Part shown: positions 47,370 to 58,084 of the stretch, one piece after another | Layout of the letters: every line of letters starts with the position of its first letter | How positions within the stretch are numbered: the stretch's first letter is position 1 | From: Antennarius striatus | Taxonomy: Eukaryota > Chordata > Actinopteri > Lophiiformes > Antennariidae | DNA length: 64,000 nt | Reading direction: 5' to 3' | Assembly (NCBI RefSeq): GCF_040054535.1 | Contig: NC_090784.1 | Span: forward strand, 2,165,001 to 2,229,000 | Position numbers and translations under genes: made by a program | The notes under the pieces: generated by a model | Databases searched by the model: none | What the model saw: only the letters and a program-made list of their open reading frames with translations | Told to the model about the DNA's origin: nothing

Positions 47370-47837
47370 GGTTGTGTCAACAGGACAGCAAAAAGACGCC
47401 ACTTTCAAATAAATTCACTGTGGAATTAATAACAACTAGAGTTAGATGCGGTTAGTTCAATGCTAACATAATTGACGGGCTAGCGCGTTAGCATTTTTAG
47501 CGCGATACCTTCCCAGAAGGTATTCTAAAGAATGACAGGTCCTTGTCTTCGCGTCTTTTTGCTGTTCTGTTGACACAACCGTTTATCGCGCAGGTAACCA
47601 TGATACTTTTGGTGTAAATCGCATCTAGAGCTGCACTGTTTTTTATGGCTGTCAAGCTATGTTGGGCGCAAGTGACTTATGACGCCCATGTGACCACTGA
47701 ATGCGGAAGCTGCTGCAGCGATTTTAAGCTTTTTTGACCAAACGGATGATGCTACACATATAAAATTTATATTTTCTTCTATTTTTCATAATGATGAATT
47801 ACATAATGTGTCACTTAAAATTGACTTCACTGTTCCT
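47370..47837. mobile_element. THAP-coding transposon with TTAA-type end, copy 2
   Basis: The right end CTGTTCCT abuts TTAA (47838-47841), and the inner sequence matches copy 1 at 29077-30093. On the minus strand (about 47600-47520) it reads [14 protein letters not shown], then EDKDLSFFRIPSGK. This is the start of a THAP domain with both first cysteines kept. A short plus-strand copy of the same THAP stretch (GTTGTGTCAACAGGACAGC) lies at 47371-47390, so the element is folded back and internally deleted. The left end is not clear. Confidence 0.65.
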
Positions 47838-47841
47838 TTAA

Positions 47842-48480
47842 ACACAAATTAAGTTTCTAAATCACAAATAAAATCCACAAAATGTCCGCAAATATAAATA
47901 CTTGAACATAAAGAAAAACATCTACACTTACAGCCACTGCTTTCTGGAGGATTGGCATGGAGGATTGCACTCGATTGTGACGTTGGAACACATACGATTT
48001 CCTCACGCTTTCCAACTCCGCGCGCATCGGGGCTCTACTTCCTACTTCCTGTTTTCTGTTTCCTGTTACCGCTAACTTTCGGTCCTTCAAAATAAAAGCA
48101 TTGCGATCTTTCTAAAAAGCTTAAAACAATAATAAAACACATTTATATAATGAAACCAGTATTTTAACGTTTTAAGCACATTTTAACAAACTCAGGGCAG
48201 AACACATTTTAATTTCTTACTAAATCCTTGTCCGATGTGTACAAAAAAGTCAGATGTGACAGCTCACTGGTTCATAAACTAAAAATAGTGGCACATTCAA
48301 TTTCAAACATAAGAGCATTCACGCTCAATGCTACAGAAGTACACAGCATGGTATTGGCTCTTAGAACGTCACCATGACACACAACAGCAGCACAAATAGA
48401 TTGATTAATGACATATGAGAAATGCAAATTCCATCCCTTGGAATAATATTGTCTATTTTTTGTAATACAAAAATATGAAT
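47842..48480. other. Flank of the U2-headed LINE; no gene recognised
   Basis: An octamer ATGCAAAT (48422-48429) lies about 60 bases before the U2-like segment. No vertebrate PSE-like element was seen, so this is probably not a working U2 promoter. Confidence 0.45.
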
Positions 48481-48481
48481 A

Positions 48482-48507
48482 TTCGCTTCTCGACCTTTTG
48501 GCTAAGA
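48482..48507 (+). pseudogene. U2 snRNA 5' end fragment
   Basis: CGCTTCTCGACCTTTTGGCT plus AAGA matches positions 3 to about 26 of vertebrate U2 snRNA with one change (A for G in CTCGGCC). The U2 match stops there; the branch-site pairing region and the rest of U2 are absent. It is the head of the LINE that follows, not a functional snRNA. Confidence 0.85.
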
Positions 48508-48640
48508 CTGCGGTCACTCCCGTTTGGCAGGACTTTTTCATACCCATTGAATTAGTTCCTGGCTACTTGGGAGTACATTCTATCATTTCATTTGTTTGAA
48601 ATTGAATTGCTGTCTTTGCACTTTTCTCTTTTTGCACTTT

Positions 48641-48658
48641 AGGTCAACTTGAAGGTAA
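48641..48658 (+). repeat. Target-site duplication, left copy
   Basis: AGGTCAACTTGAAGGTAA, repeated exactly at 51784-51801. Together they bound the inserted RTE element. Confidence 0.95.
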
Positions 48659-51600
48659 TGTAGCCGCAAGAGGACACAAGCCAGTGTCTTATTGTGCCGG
48701 TCCCAAGCCCGGATAAATACAGAGGGTTGCGTCAGGAAGGGCATCCGGCGTTAAACTTTTGCCAAATCAAACATGCGAATCAAACCTATGACTTCCATAC
48801 TGGATCGGTCGAGGCCCGGGTTAACAAAGACCGCCATCGGCGCTGTTGACCTACAGGGCGCCGGTGGAAATTGGATTACTGTTGTTCAAAGAAGGAGAGG
48901 AGGAAAGTGCGTTCGCTCGAAGAAAGAGAAGAGGAACACCAAGAGTATAGGACTGAGAGTAGGGACGCTGAATGTTGGAACTATGACAGGAAAAGGTAGA
49001 GAGTTGGTTGACATGATGCAGAGAAGGAAGGTAGACATACTGTCTGTCCAGGAGACCAGGTGGAAAGGTAGCAAGGCTAGAAGTTTAGGAGCAGGGTTCC
49101 AGTTGTTCTATCATGGTGTAGATGGGAAGAGAAATGGAGTAGGAGTTATCTTGAAGGAGCAGTTTGTTAGGAATGTCCTGGAGGTAAAAAGAGTGTAGGA
49201 CAGAGTGATGAGTCTTAAGCTAGAAATAGAAGGTGTGATGTTCAATGTTGTTAGCGGGTATGCTCCACAGGTAGGATGTGAGCTGGAGGAGGAGGAGAAA
49301 TTCTGGTCGGACTTTTATGAAGTGATGCAGAGCATGCCTAGAAGTGAGAGAGTTGTCATTGGAGCAGACTTCAATGGACATGTTGGTGCAGGAAACAGAG
49401 GTGATGAGGAGGTGATGGGCAGGTTTGGTATCCAGGAGAGGAACGCAGAAGGACAGATGGTAGTTGACTTTGCAAAAAGGATGGAAATGGCTGTAGTGAA
49501 TACTTTCTTCCAGAAGAGGCAGGAACATAGAGTGACCTATAAGAGTGGCGGTAGGAGCACACAGGTAGACTACATCTTGTGTAGACGGTGTAACCTGAAA
49601 GAGATCAGCGACTGCAAAGTAGTGGTAGGTGAGAGTGTAGCCAAACAGCATAGGATGGTGGTGTGTAGGATGACTCTGGTGGTGAGGAAGATCAAGAGGG
49701 CAAAGGCAGAGCAGAAGACAAAATGGTGGAAGCTGAAAAAGGAAGAGTGTTGCATGACTTTTAGGAAGGAGTTAAGACAGGCTCTGGGTGGTAAGGAGGT
49801 GCTTCCAGATGACTGGACAACTACAGCTAATGTGATCAGGGAGACAGGTAGGAGAGTACTTGGTGTGTCATCTGGAAGGAAAGTAGATAAGGAGACTTGG
49901 TGGTGGAATGAGGAGGTACAGGAGTGTATACAGAGAAAGAGGTTAGCCAAGAGGAAGTGGGACACTGAGAGGACTGAGGAGAGTAGACAGGAGTACAGGG
50001 AGATGCAGCGTAAGGTGAAGGTAGAGGTAGCAAGGGCCAAACAAGAAGCCTTTGATGGCTTGTATGCTAGGTTGGACAGTAAGGAGGGAGAGACTGATCT
50101 ATACAGGTTGGCAAGACAGAGAGATAGAGATGGGAAGGACGTGCAGCAGGTTAGGGTGATTAAGGATAGGGATGGAAGTCTATTGACAGGTGCCAGTAGT
50201 GTGATGGGAAGATGGAAAGAGTACTTTGAAGAGTTGATGAACGTGGAAAATGAGATAGGACAAAGACTAGAAGAGGTGACTGTTGTGGACCAGGATGTAG
50301 CAAAGATTAGTTAGGATGAAGTGAGGAGGGCATTGAAGAGGATGAAGAGTGGAAAGGCAGTCGGTCCTGATGATATACCTGTAGAGGTATGGAAGTGTCT
50401 AGGAGAGGTGGCAGTAGAGTTTCTGACTGGGTTGTTCAACAGGATCTTAGATAGTGAGAAGATGCCTGAGGAATGGAGGAGAAGTGTGCTGGTGCCCATT
50501 TTTAAGAACAAGGGAGATGTGCAGAGTTGTGGCAACTACAGAGGAATAAAGCTGATGAGCCATACAATGAAGTTATGGGAGAGAGTAGTAGAAGCTAGAC
50601 TAAGGGCAGAAGTGAACATTTGTGAGCAGCAGTATGGTTTCATGCCAAAAAAGAGTACTACAGATGCAGTATTTGCTTTGAGGATGTTGATAGAGAAGTA
50701 CAGAGAAGGCCAGAGGGAGCTGCATTGTGTTTTTGTAGATCTGGAGAAAGCTTATGACAGGGTGTCCAGAGAGGAACTGTGGTATTGTATGAGGAAGTCT
50801 GGAGTGGCAGAGCCGTATGTTAGAGCGGTGCAGGACATGTATGAGGACTGTAAGACAGTGGTGAGGTGTGCTGTAGGTGTGACAGAGGAGTTCAAGGTGG
50901 AGGTGGGATTGCATCAGGGATCCGCTCTGAGCCCCTTCTTGTTCGCTATGGTGATGGACAGGCTGACAGACGAGGTTAGACAGGAATCTCCATGGACTAT
51001 GATGTTTGCAGATGACATTGTGATCTGCAGTGAGAGCAGGGAACAGGTGGAGGAGAAGCTAGAGAGGTGGAGGTTTGTCCTGGAAAGGAGAGGAATGAAG
51101 GTTAGCCGTAGTAAGACAGAGTACATGTGTGTGAATGAGAGGGACCCAAGTGGAAGAGTGAGGTTACAGGGAGAAGAGATCAAGAAGGTGGAGGATTTGA
51201 AGTACTTAGGGTCAACAGTCCAGAGCAATGGAGAGTGTGGAAAAGAGGTGAAGAAGCGTGTCTAGGCAGGATGGAACGGGTGGAGGAAAGTGTCAGGTGT
51301 GATGTGTGATAGAAGAGTTTCAGCTAAAATGAAAGGAAAGGTGTACAAAACTGTGGTGAGACCAGCGATGTTGTTTGGCCTAGAGACAGTGTCACTGAGG
51401 AAAAGACAGGAGACAGAGCTGGAGGTAGCAGAGATGAAGATGCTGAGGTTCTCTCTGGGAGTGACCAGGAAGGATAGGATCAGGAATGAGTACATCAGAG
51501 GGACAGCACATGTTAGAGGTTCTGGAGATAAAGTCAGAGAGGCCAGACTGAGATGGTTTGGACATGTCCAGAGGAGAGATAGCGAATATATTGGTAGAAG

Positions 51601-51783
51601 GATGCTTAGTTTTGAACTGCCAGGCAGGGGGCCTAGAGGAAGACCAAAGAGGAGGTTTATGGATGTAATGAGGGAAGACATGAAGGTAGTTGGTGTGAGA
51701 GAAGAGGATTCAAAGGACAGGGCTAGATGGAGGAAATTGATTCGCTGTGGCGACCCCTGAAGGGAAAAGCCGAAAGGAAAAGA
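48659..51783 (+). mobile_element. RTE-clade LINE, full-length copy 1
   Basis: The element is 3125 bp, a usual full length for RTE. It is bounded by an exact 18-bp duplication and ends CTGAAGGGAAAAGCCGAAAG plus GAAAAGA, with no poly-A. It contains a leader (48659-48772) and one long frame of endonuclease plus RT. It is inserted in the leader of the U2-headed LINE, so it is the younger of the two. The second copy (56306-58078) and the intron fragment (24111-24366) are of the same family. Confidence 0.92.
48773..51760 (+). pseudogene. RTE endonuclease-reverse transcriptase with three stops
   Basis: One continuous frame of about 995 codons is broken only by TAG at 49196, 50312 and 51263. The N-terminal half is an AP-type endonuclease (GTLNVGTMTGKGRELVD and VQETRWKG at about 48960-49075, GADFNGHVG near 49365-49390, QVDYILC near 49565-49583). 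The RT part has KAVGPDDIPVEVW (about 50356-50394), [10 protein letters not shown] (about 50737-50766), [12 protein letters not shown] and the catalytic MFADDIVIC (about 51001-51027). The C-terminus has [17 protein letters not shown]. The protein would nick target DNA and copy the RNA there. The absence of frameshifts shows that the copy is young. The stop at 50312 is shared with copy 2. Confidence 0.9.
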
Positions 51784-51801
51784 AGGTCAACTTGAAGGTA
51801 A
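51784..51801 (+). repeat. Target-site duplication, right copy
   Basis: Exact repeat of 48641-48658. The U2-headed LINE leader resumes at 51802. Confidence 0.95.
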
Positions 51802-51891
51802 GTTGTTCTTTTATTCAAATTTATTGTTTTTTAGCGTTTTAAAAGTAACTTATTGGTATTTATTTAGTTTTTTTTAGTGGTGCCTCTAGCC

Positions 51892-53085
51892 ATGTCGGCT
51901 GCACCAGCCGGCAAGCGGAGGCACCACAGTCTGCGTTTTAAATTCAAAGAAAAGGACGGCAAGCTAATGGGGATGTCCAGGTTGGACTTCTCCCGCAAGC
52001 TGATCCAGAAAACTCTTGGCTTTAGACCCGAGGATTTGAATTCTATTTTCGGACTGCCTTTCAACAAAGGCTTTGATGTAAGTTTTCGCACGGCCCCACT
52101 GTTAAATGGTTTTTGGACACGCTTTGAGAACGCTAAGACCCAGTTTTCTGTGTTTGACATTGAGAAACTGACTGACAATGCCGCCAAAACGATCATTGTC
52201 AGAATGTTCAATGAGACGGTCAATGCAGAGGATATTTGTTTATGGCTGGGCAGATATTGCATGGCTAGAGGACAGGCTACCAAGGTCAGGGATGAAGATG
52301 GGATTTTGAACTGTGCCTGGAGGGTGCCCATCCAACAATGGCAAGACCCTCTGGGCTTCCAGGGCCTGAAATCTCTGCCCTCCATGACAGTCCTGGGAAA
52401 CAACCGGGGCCACGGTTACTAGGGCCAGCCCAAGCTATGCCACAAGTGTGGCAAACATGGGCACCTGGCAGAGGCATGCGACCAAATCATTTGTGGGAAG
52501 TGCAAAGAAATCGGTCATTCTTCCGAAGAATGTACCAATGGCAGGAAGTGCAATCTCTGTGGGGCTTCCACTCACCTCTTCCGAGACTGCCCACTTTCAT
52601 TTGCCAACAAATTAAAGGCCAAAAAGACACAGGAAAATGAAGCCAATTAAGCAGAAAATGGCTGCCCAGGTGCAGCAAATGTGCTAAATGAAGAGGCGGG
52701 GCTGGGAGTTTCAAACTTTCCGCCAAAAACCATGGTTGGAGGAGAACAGCCCGGTGAGGCGGGAAAAGGGGAGGGGCCTGAGATCCGTCCTGCAGAAGGA
52801 ACTGAAGAAGCAGGTGGGCGGAGCCAGGACTTGGGTGCAGCTAGATATGATTCTCCTGATGAGGACTCCACAGGGAGTCTCATCACAGTGGGGGAAGACG
52901 AGTCCAGCGATAACCCCCTCCCCGACACCCAGCCCAGCAATAAGAGGACTGCGTCTGAACTGTCCAGCTCTGAGGCTGTAGAAGCCTCAGAGAAGAGGGG
53001 GAGAGCTGAGTCCGATTCTCAGAGCCCTCCTGTGGAGCAGTACAAAGCCTCCCCCCCAGTTCACCCAATCAGTACTCTTTTTTAA
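51892..53085 (+). pseudogene. Tx1-type LINE ORF1 protein with CCHC knuckles, two stops
   Basis: The frame starts [20 protein letters not shown] and stays in phase to 53085 (about 397 codons), broken by TAG at 52420 and TAA at 52648. Residues ~1-175 form the N-terminal region with no named motif. Then three zinc knuckles follow: [28 protein letters not shown] and [14 protein letters not shown] (about 52438-52600). The last part (52651-53085) is acidic and Ser/Pro-rich. ORF1 proteins of this kind bind LINE RNA as a chaperone and are close relatives of the Tx1 and Keno ORF1. The ATG at 51892 is the first real ATG; an upstream in-frame GTG is not used. Confidence 0.85.
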
Positions 53086-53247
53086 ATATAGTACTTCAAT
53101 CAACTCCGTTGGAGAGACGTGCAAATATTGGCTTCCGGAGGTCAGAATCTCAGGAATCACCTCCAGACTGTGTGGAGATAGTGAAATGAGATTCTTCCAC
53201 ATCACCAGAAATGAACCTGTCTTGAATGTAGTCCGGGATTACTAAAG

Positions 53248-53410
<163 letters not shown>

Positions 53411-53411
53411 T

Positions 53412-53576
53412 TATTTATTGTCTTTTAAAACGTTGTACCAGTCCATTTTAAAAAATACTCATTACTCTCACCTTTTCCACCATCAATGTGAGAAGTGTGA
53501 AGTCGCGAGTTAGAGCCCGGAGTGTTTTATCATTTGTTAACACTTTTAAGTCAGATGTGTTTTTACTTCAACAATG
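53412..53576. other. Spacer between microsatellite and Rex3
   Basis: About 165 bp with no recognised identity. Confidence 0.4.
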
Positions 53577-56230
53577 TGGCTAACCTCTCCTCTCCAAGGA
53601 ACCATCACCTTATTGTGGTGGAGAGGTTTGTGTGCCCTAAGGATCCTGGGAGCTATGTTGTCGGGAGTCTTGTACTCCTGGTAGGGTCACCCAAGGCAAA
53701 CAGGTCTCAGGTGAAGGGCCAGACAAAGAATGGTTCAGAAGATCCCATGAAAAACGGAAAAGGGAAATATGTGACCCTGCTCGGAGGAAGCCCGGGGCCC
53801 ACGTCTGGAGCCAGGCCTGGACGGAGGGCCCGTCAGCGAGCGTCTGCCACGGGGCCCGGCCGGGCTCAGCCCGAAAAGGCAATGTGGATTCTTCCCACCC
53901 CTGTGGACCCACCACCCGCAGGGCAGACCGATGGGGTCGGGTGCGCTGCCATATGGGTGGCAGTGACGACAGGGGGTCACGACGGACCAGACCGGGCGGC
54001 AGAAGTTGGCTTTGGGGACGTGGAATGTCACCTCACTGGCGGGGAAGGAGCCGGAACTTGTGTTGGAGGTGGATCCAAACTCCTGGATAGGGGTTGGACC
54101 TTGTTTTACTCCAGAGTTTCATCAGGCGTGAGGCGCAGGGCGGGTGTGGGGATACTCACAAGCCCCCGGCTGAGCGCCGCTGTATTGGAGTTTACCCCGG
54201 TGGATGAGAGGGTTGCTTCCCTACGCCTTAAGGCTGTGGGGGGGAAACTCTGACTGTTCTTTGTGCATATGCACTAAATATCAGTTCAGAGTATTCAGCC
54301 TTCTTGGGGTCCCTAAAGGGATCCCTGCAGGGGACTCCATTGTTCTCCTGGGGGACTTCAATGCACACGTCGGCAATGATGGAGACACCTGGAGGGGCGT
54401 GATTGGGAGGAATGGCCTCCCTGATCTGAACCCGAGTGGTGTTATGTTGTTGGACTTCTGTGCTAGTCATGGATTGTTCATAACTAACACCATGTTCGAA
54501 CACAAGGATGCTCATAAGTGTACCTGGTACCAGAGCACCCTGGGTCGGAGGTCAATGATTGATCTTGTGATCGTATCATCTGATCTTCGACCGTGTGTTT
54601 TGGACACTCGGGTGATGAGAGGGGCAGAGCTGTCAACTGATCACTACCTGGTGGTGAGTTGGGTCCGTTGGCGGAGGAAACCTTTGGATAGACCTGGTAA
54701 GCCCAAACGAGTAGTGCGGGTGAACTGGGAACGTCTGGAGGAGGACTCTGTCCGTGAGGCCTTCAATTCACACCTCCGAAGGAGCTTCTCGTGCATCCCT
54801 GTGGAGGCTGGGGGCATTGAACCTGAATGGTCGATGTTCAAAACTTCCATTGCTGAAGCTGCAGCTGAAAGCTGTGGTCTCAAGGTCTTGGGTGCTTCAA
54901 GGGGCGGTAACCCTCGAACACCGTGGTGGACCCCGGTGGTCAGGGAAGCCGTCTGACTGAAGAAGGAGGCCTTCAGGGGCATGTTGTCCCTGGGGACTCC
55001 TGAAGCAGTTGCAGGGTACCGACGGGTCAAAAGGACTGCAGCCTCGGCTGTGATGGAGGCAAAACAGAGGGTGTGGGAGGAGTTCGGAGAGGCCATGGAG
55101 AAGGACTATCGGACGGCACCAAAGTTGTTCTGGAGGACTGTCCGACACCTCAGGAGGGGGAAACGGGGAACCATCCAAGCTGTATACAGCAAAGATGGGA
55201 CACTGTTGACTTCAACTGAGGAGGTTGTCAGCTGGTGGAAGGAACACTTTGAGGAACTCCTGAATCCAACTACCCCAACTGACCCGTCCTCTGTTGCAGA
55301 GGAAGAGCTTGAGGATGATGGGGGATCAGAGTCAATCTCTCGGGGCGAAGTCACTGAGGTAGTTAAACAACTGCACGGTGGCAGAGCCCCGGGTGTTGAT
55401 GAGATTCGCCCGGAAATGCTGAAGGCTCTGGGTGTTGAGGGGCTGTCGTGGATGACACGCCTCTTTAACATTGCGTGGAAGTCTAGGACAGTGCCGCAAG
55501 AGTGGCAGACTGGGGTGGTGGTTCCTCTTTTTAAAAAGGGGGACCAGAAGGTGTGTGCCATACAAGGGCATCACACTCCTCAGCCTCCCTGGGAAAGTTT
55601 ACTCCAAGGTGCTGGAAAGGAGGGTCCGGCCGATTGTCGAGCCTCGGATTAAGGAGGAACAATGTGGGTTCCGTCCTGGTCGTGGAACAACGGACCAGCT
55701 TTTTATTCTCATGGGGATCCTAGAGGGGGCTTGGGAGTATGCCCATCCAGTCTACATGTGTTTTGTAGACTTGGAGAAGGCGTATGATCGAGTCCCCAGG
55801 GATATGCTGTGGGAAGTACTGCGGGAGTATGGCAGCGGCTGAAATGGGCTTTCTCAGGTGGATAGCTGGTGTCTCCCTTAGAGATAAGGTGAGAAACACT
55901 GCTGTACGCGAGGGGCTCACAGTAGAGCCGCTGCTCCTTCACGTGGAAAGGAGTCAGTTGAGGTGGTTTGGGCATCTGGTGCGGATGCCTCTGGGACGCC
56001 TCCCTAGGGAGGTGTTTCTGGCACGTCCAGCTGGGAGGAGACCTCAGGGCAGACCCATGACCAGGTGGAGGAATTATATCTCAACACTGGCTTGGGAACG
56101 CCTTGGGATCCCCCAGTCAGAGCTGGTGGATGTGGCCGGGGACAGGGAAGTTTGGGGCTCCCTGTTGAAGCTGCTGCCCCCGCGACCCGACTACGGATAA
56201 GCGGTGGAAGATGGATGGATGGTTGGATGA
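53577..56230 (+). mobile_element. Rex3 LINE (RTE clade), internally deleted
   Basis: The 5' end AACCATCACCTTATTGTGG and GGAGAGGTTTGTGTG, the coding stretch TGGCAGACTGGGGTGGTGGT (the site used by standard Rex3 PCR primers) and the terminal GATG tandem repeats (56207-56230) identify Rex3, a common teleost retroelement. At 2.65 kb it is shorter than full length because of internal deletions, the largest near 55835. Confidence 0.9.
53900..56200 (+). pseudogene. Rex3 endonuclease-RT, missing RT core
   Basis: Endonuclease pieces: GVGILTSPRLSAAVLEFTPV (about 54145-54205), then after a gap VLLGDFNAHVGNDGDTWRG (about 54337-54395), RSMIDLVIVSSDL and STDHYLVVSWVRW (about 54550-54670). RT pieces: GVDEIRPEMLKALG, PQEWQTGVVVPLFKKGD (about 55493-55545) and [20 protein letters not shown] (about 55767-55826). 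At about 55835-55843 the frame jumps straight to AEMGFLRWIAGVSLRDKVR. The thumb-proximal half of the palm, with its FADD catalytic motif, is therefore gone. The C-terminal PLGRLPREVFLARPAGRRP and LLPPRP end remain. Several frameshifts and a TGA at 54954 add to the damage. It is dead. Confidence 0.88.
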
Positions 56231-56305
56231 ATGTGACTTACCATTTTTTAAAAAGTACACACCATGGGAGGAAACCTGGCCACAGAGGTCACTATGGAGT
56301 GGATC
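56231..56305 (+). other. Short spacer between Rex3 and RTE copy 2
   Basis: About 75 bp of unrecognised sequence. It may be host LINE sequence or other flank; no target duplication of the RTE copy could be found here. Confidence 0.35.
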
Positions 56306-58078
56306 CAGGAGTACAGGGAGATGCAGCGTAAGGTGAAGGTAGAGGTAGCAAGGGCCAAACAAGAAGCCTTTGATGGCTTGTATGCTAGGTTGGACAGTAA
56401 GGAGGGAGAGACTGATCTATACCGGTTGGCAAGACAGAGAGATAGAGATGGGAAGGACGTGCAGCAGGCTAGGGTGATTAAGGATAGAGATGGAAGTCTA
56501 TTGACAGGTGCCAGTAGTGTGATGGGAAGATGGAAAGAGTACTTTGAAGAGTTGATGAACGTGGAAAATGAGAGAGAACAAAGACTAGAAGAGGTGACTG
56601 TTGTGGACCAGGATGTAGCACAGATTAGTTAGGATGAAGTGAGGAGGGCATTGAAGAGGATAAAGAGTGGAAAGGCAGTCGGTCCTGATGATATACCTGT
56701 GGAGGTATGGAAGTGTCTAGGAGAGGTGGCGGTAGAGTTTCTGACTGGGTTGTTCAACAGGATCTTAGATAGTGAGAAGATGCCTGAGAAATGGAGGAGA
56801 AGTGTGCTGGTGCTCATTTTTAAGAACAAGGGAGATGTTCAGAGTTGTGGCAACTACAGAGGAATAAAGCTGATGAGCCATACAATGAAGTTATGGGAGA
56901 GAGTAGTGGAAGCTAGACTAAGGGCAGAAGTGAACATTTGTGCCAAAAAAGAGTACTACAGATGCAGTATTTGCTTTGAGGATGTTGATAGAGAAGTACA
57001 GAGAAGGCCAGAGGGAGCTGCATTGTGTTTTTGTAGATCTGGAGAAAGCTTATGACAGGGTGCCCAGAGAGGAACTGTGGTATTGTATGAGGAAGTCTGG
57101 AGTGGCAGAGAAGTATGTCAGAGCGGTGCAGGACATGTATGAGGACTGTAAGACAGTGGTGAGGTGTGCTGTAGGTGTGACAGAGGAGTTCAAGGTGGAG
57201 GTGGGACTGCATCAGGGATCAGCTCTGAGCCCCTTCTTGTTCGCTATGGTGATGGACAGGCTGACAGACGAGGTTAGACAGGAATCTCCATGGACTATGA
57301 TGTTTGCAGATGACATTGTGATCTGTAGTGAGTGCAGGGAACAGGTGGAGGAGAAGCTAGAGAGGTGGAGGTTTGTCCTGGAGAGGAATGAAGGTTAGCC
57401 GTAGTAAGACAGAGTACATGTGTGTGAATGAGAGGGACCCAAGTGGAAGAGTGAGGTTACAGGGAGAAGAGATCAAGAGGGTGGAGGATTTTAAGTACTT
57501 AGGCTCAACGGTCCAGAGCAATGGAGAGTGTGGAAAAGAGGTGAAGAAGCGTGTCCAGGCAGGATGGAACGGGTGGAGGAAAGTGTCAGGTGTGATGTGT
57601 GATAGAAGAGTTTCAGCTAAAATGAAAGGAAAGGTGTACAAAACTGTGGTGAGACCAGCGATGTTGTTTGGTCTACAGACAGTGTCACTGAGGAAAAGAC
57701 AGGAGACAGAGCTGGAGGTAGCAGAGATGAAGATGCTGAGGTTCTCTCTGGGAGTGACCAGGAAGGATAGGATCAGGAATGAGTACATCAGAGGGACAGC
57801 ACATGTTAGAGGTTTTGGAGATAAAGTCAGAGAGGCCAGACTGAGATGGTTTGGACATGTCCAGAGGAGAGATAGTGAATATATTGGTAGAAGGATGCTG
57901 AGTTTTGAAATGCCAGCCAGGAGGCCTAGAGGAAGACCAAAGAGGAGGTTTATGGATGTAATGAGGGAAGACATGAAGGTAGTTGGTGTGAGAGAAGAGG
58001 ATTCAAAGGACAGGGCTAGATGGAGGAAATTGATTCGCTGTGGCGACCCCTGAAGGGAAAAGCCGAAAGGAAAAGAAG
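56306..58078 (+). mobile_element. RTE-clade LINE, 5'-truncated copy 2
   Basis: It matches copy 1 from 49989 to 51781 at roughly 97 percent by eye, from CAGGAGTACAGGGAGATG to the AAGCCGAAAGGAAAAGAAG end. The frame has the TAG shared with copy 1 (56630-56632). A 20-base deletion near 56940 and a 5-base loss near 57385 each shift the frame. The catalytic MFADDIVIC is present (about 57300-57326). The truncation point lies just before the middle of the protein. Confidence 0.95.
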
Positions 58079-58084
58079 AAGATG

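Noticed and set aside
48422..48429. Octamer ATGCAAAT as part of a U2 promoter
   Set aside because: Wrong distance for a distal element (about 60 bases rather than about 220) and no proximal element was seen.
49220..50040. Minus-strand frames across the RTE element
   Set aside because: Shadows of the endonuclease-RT frame.
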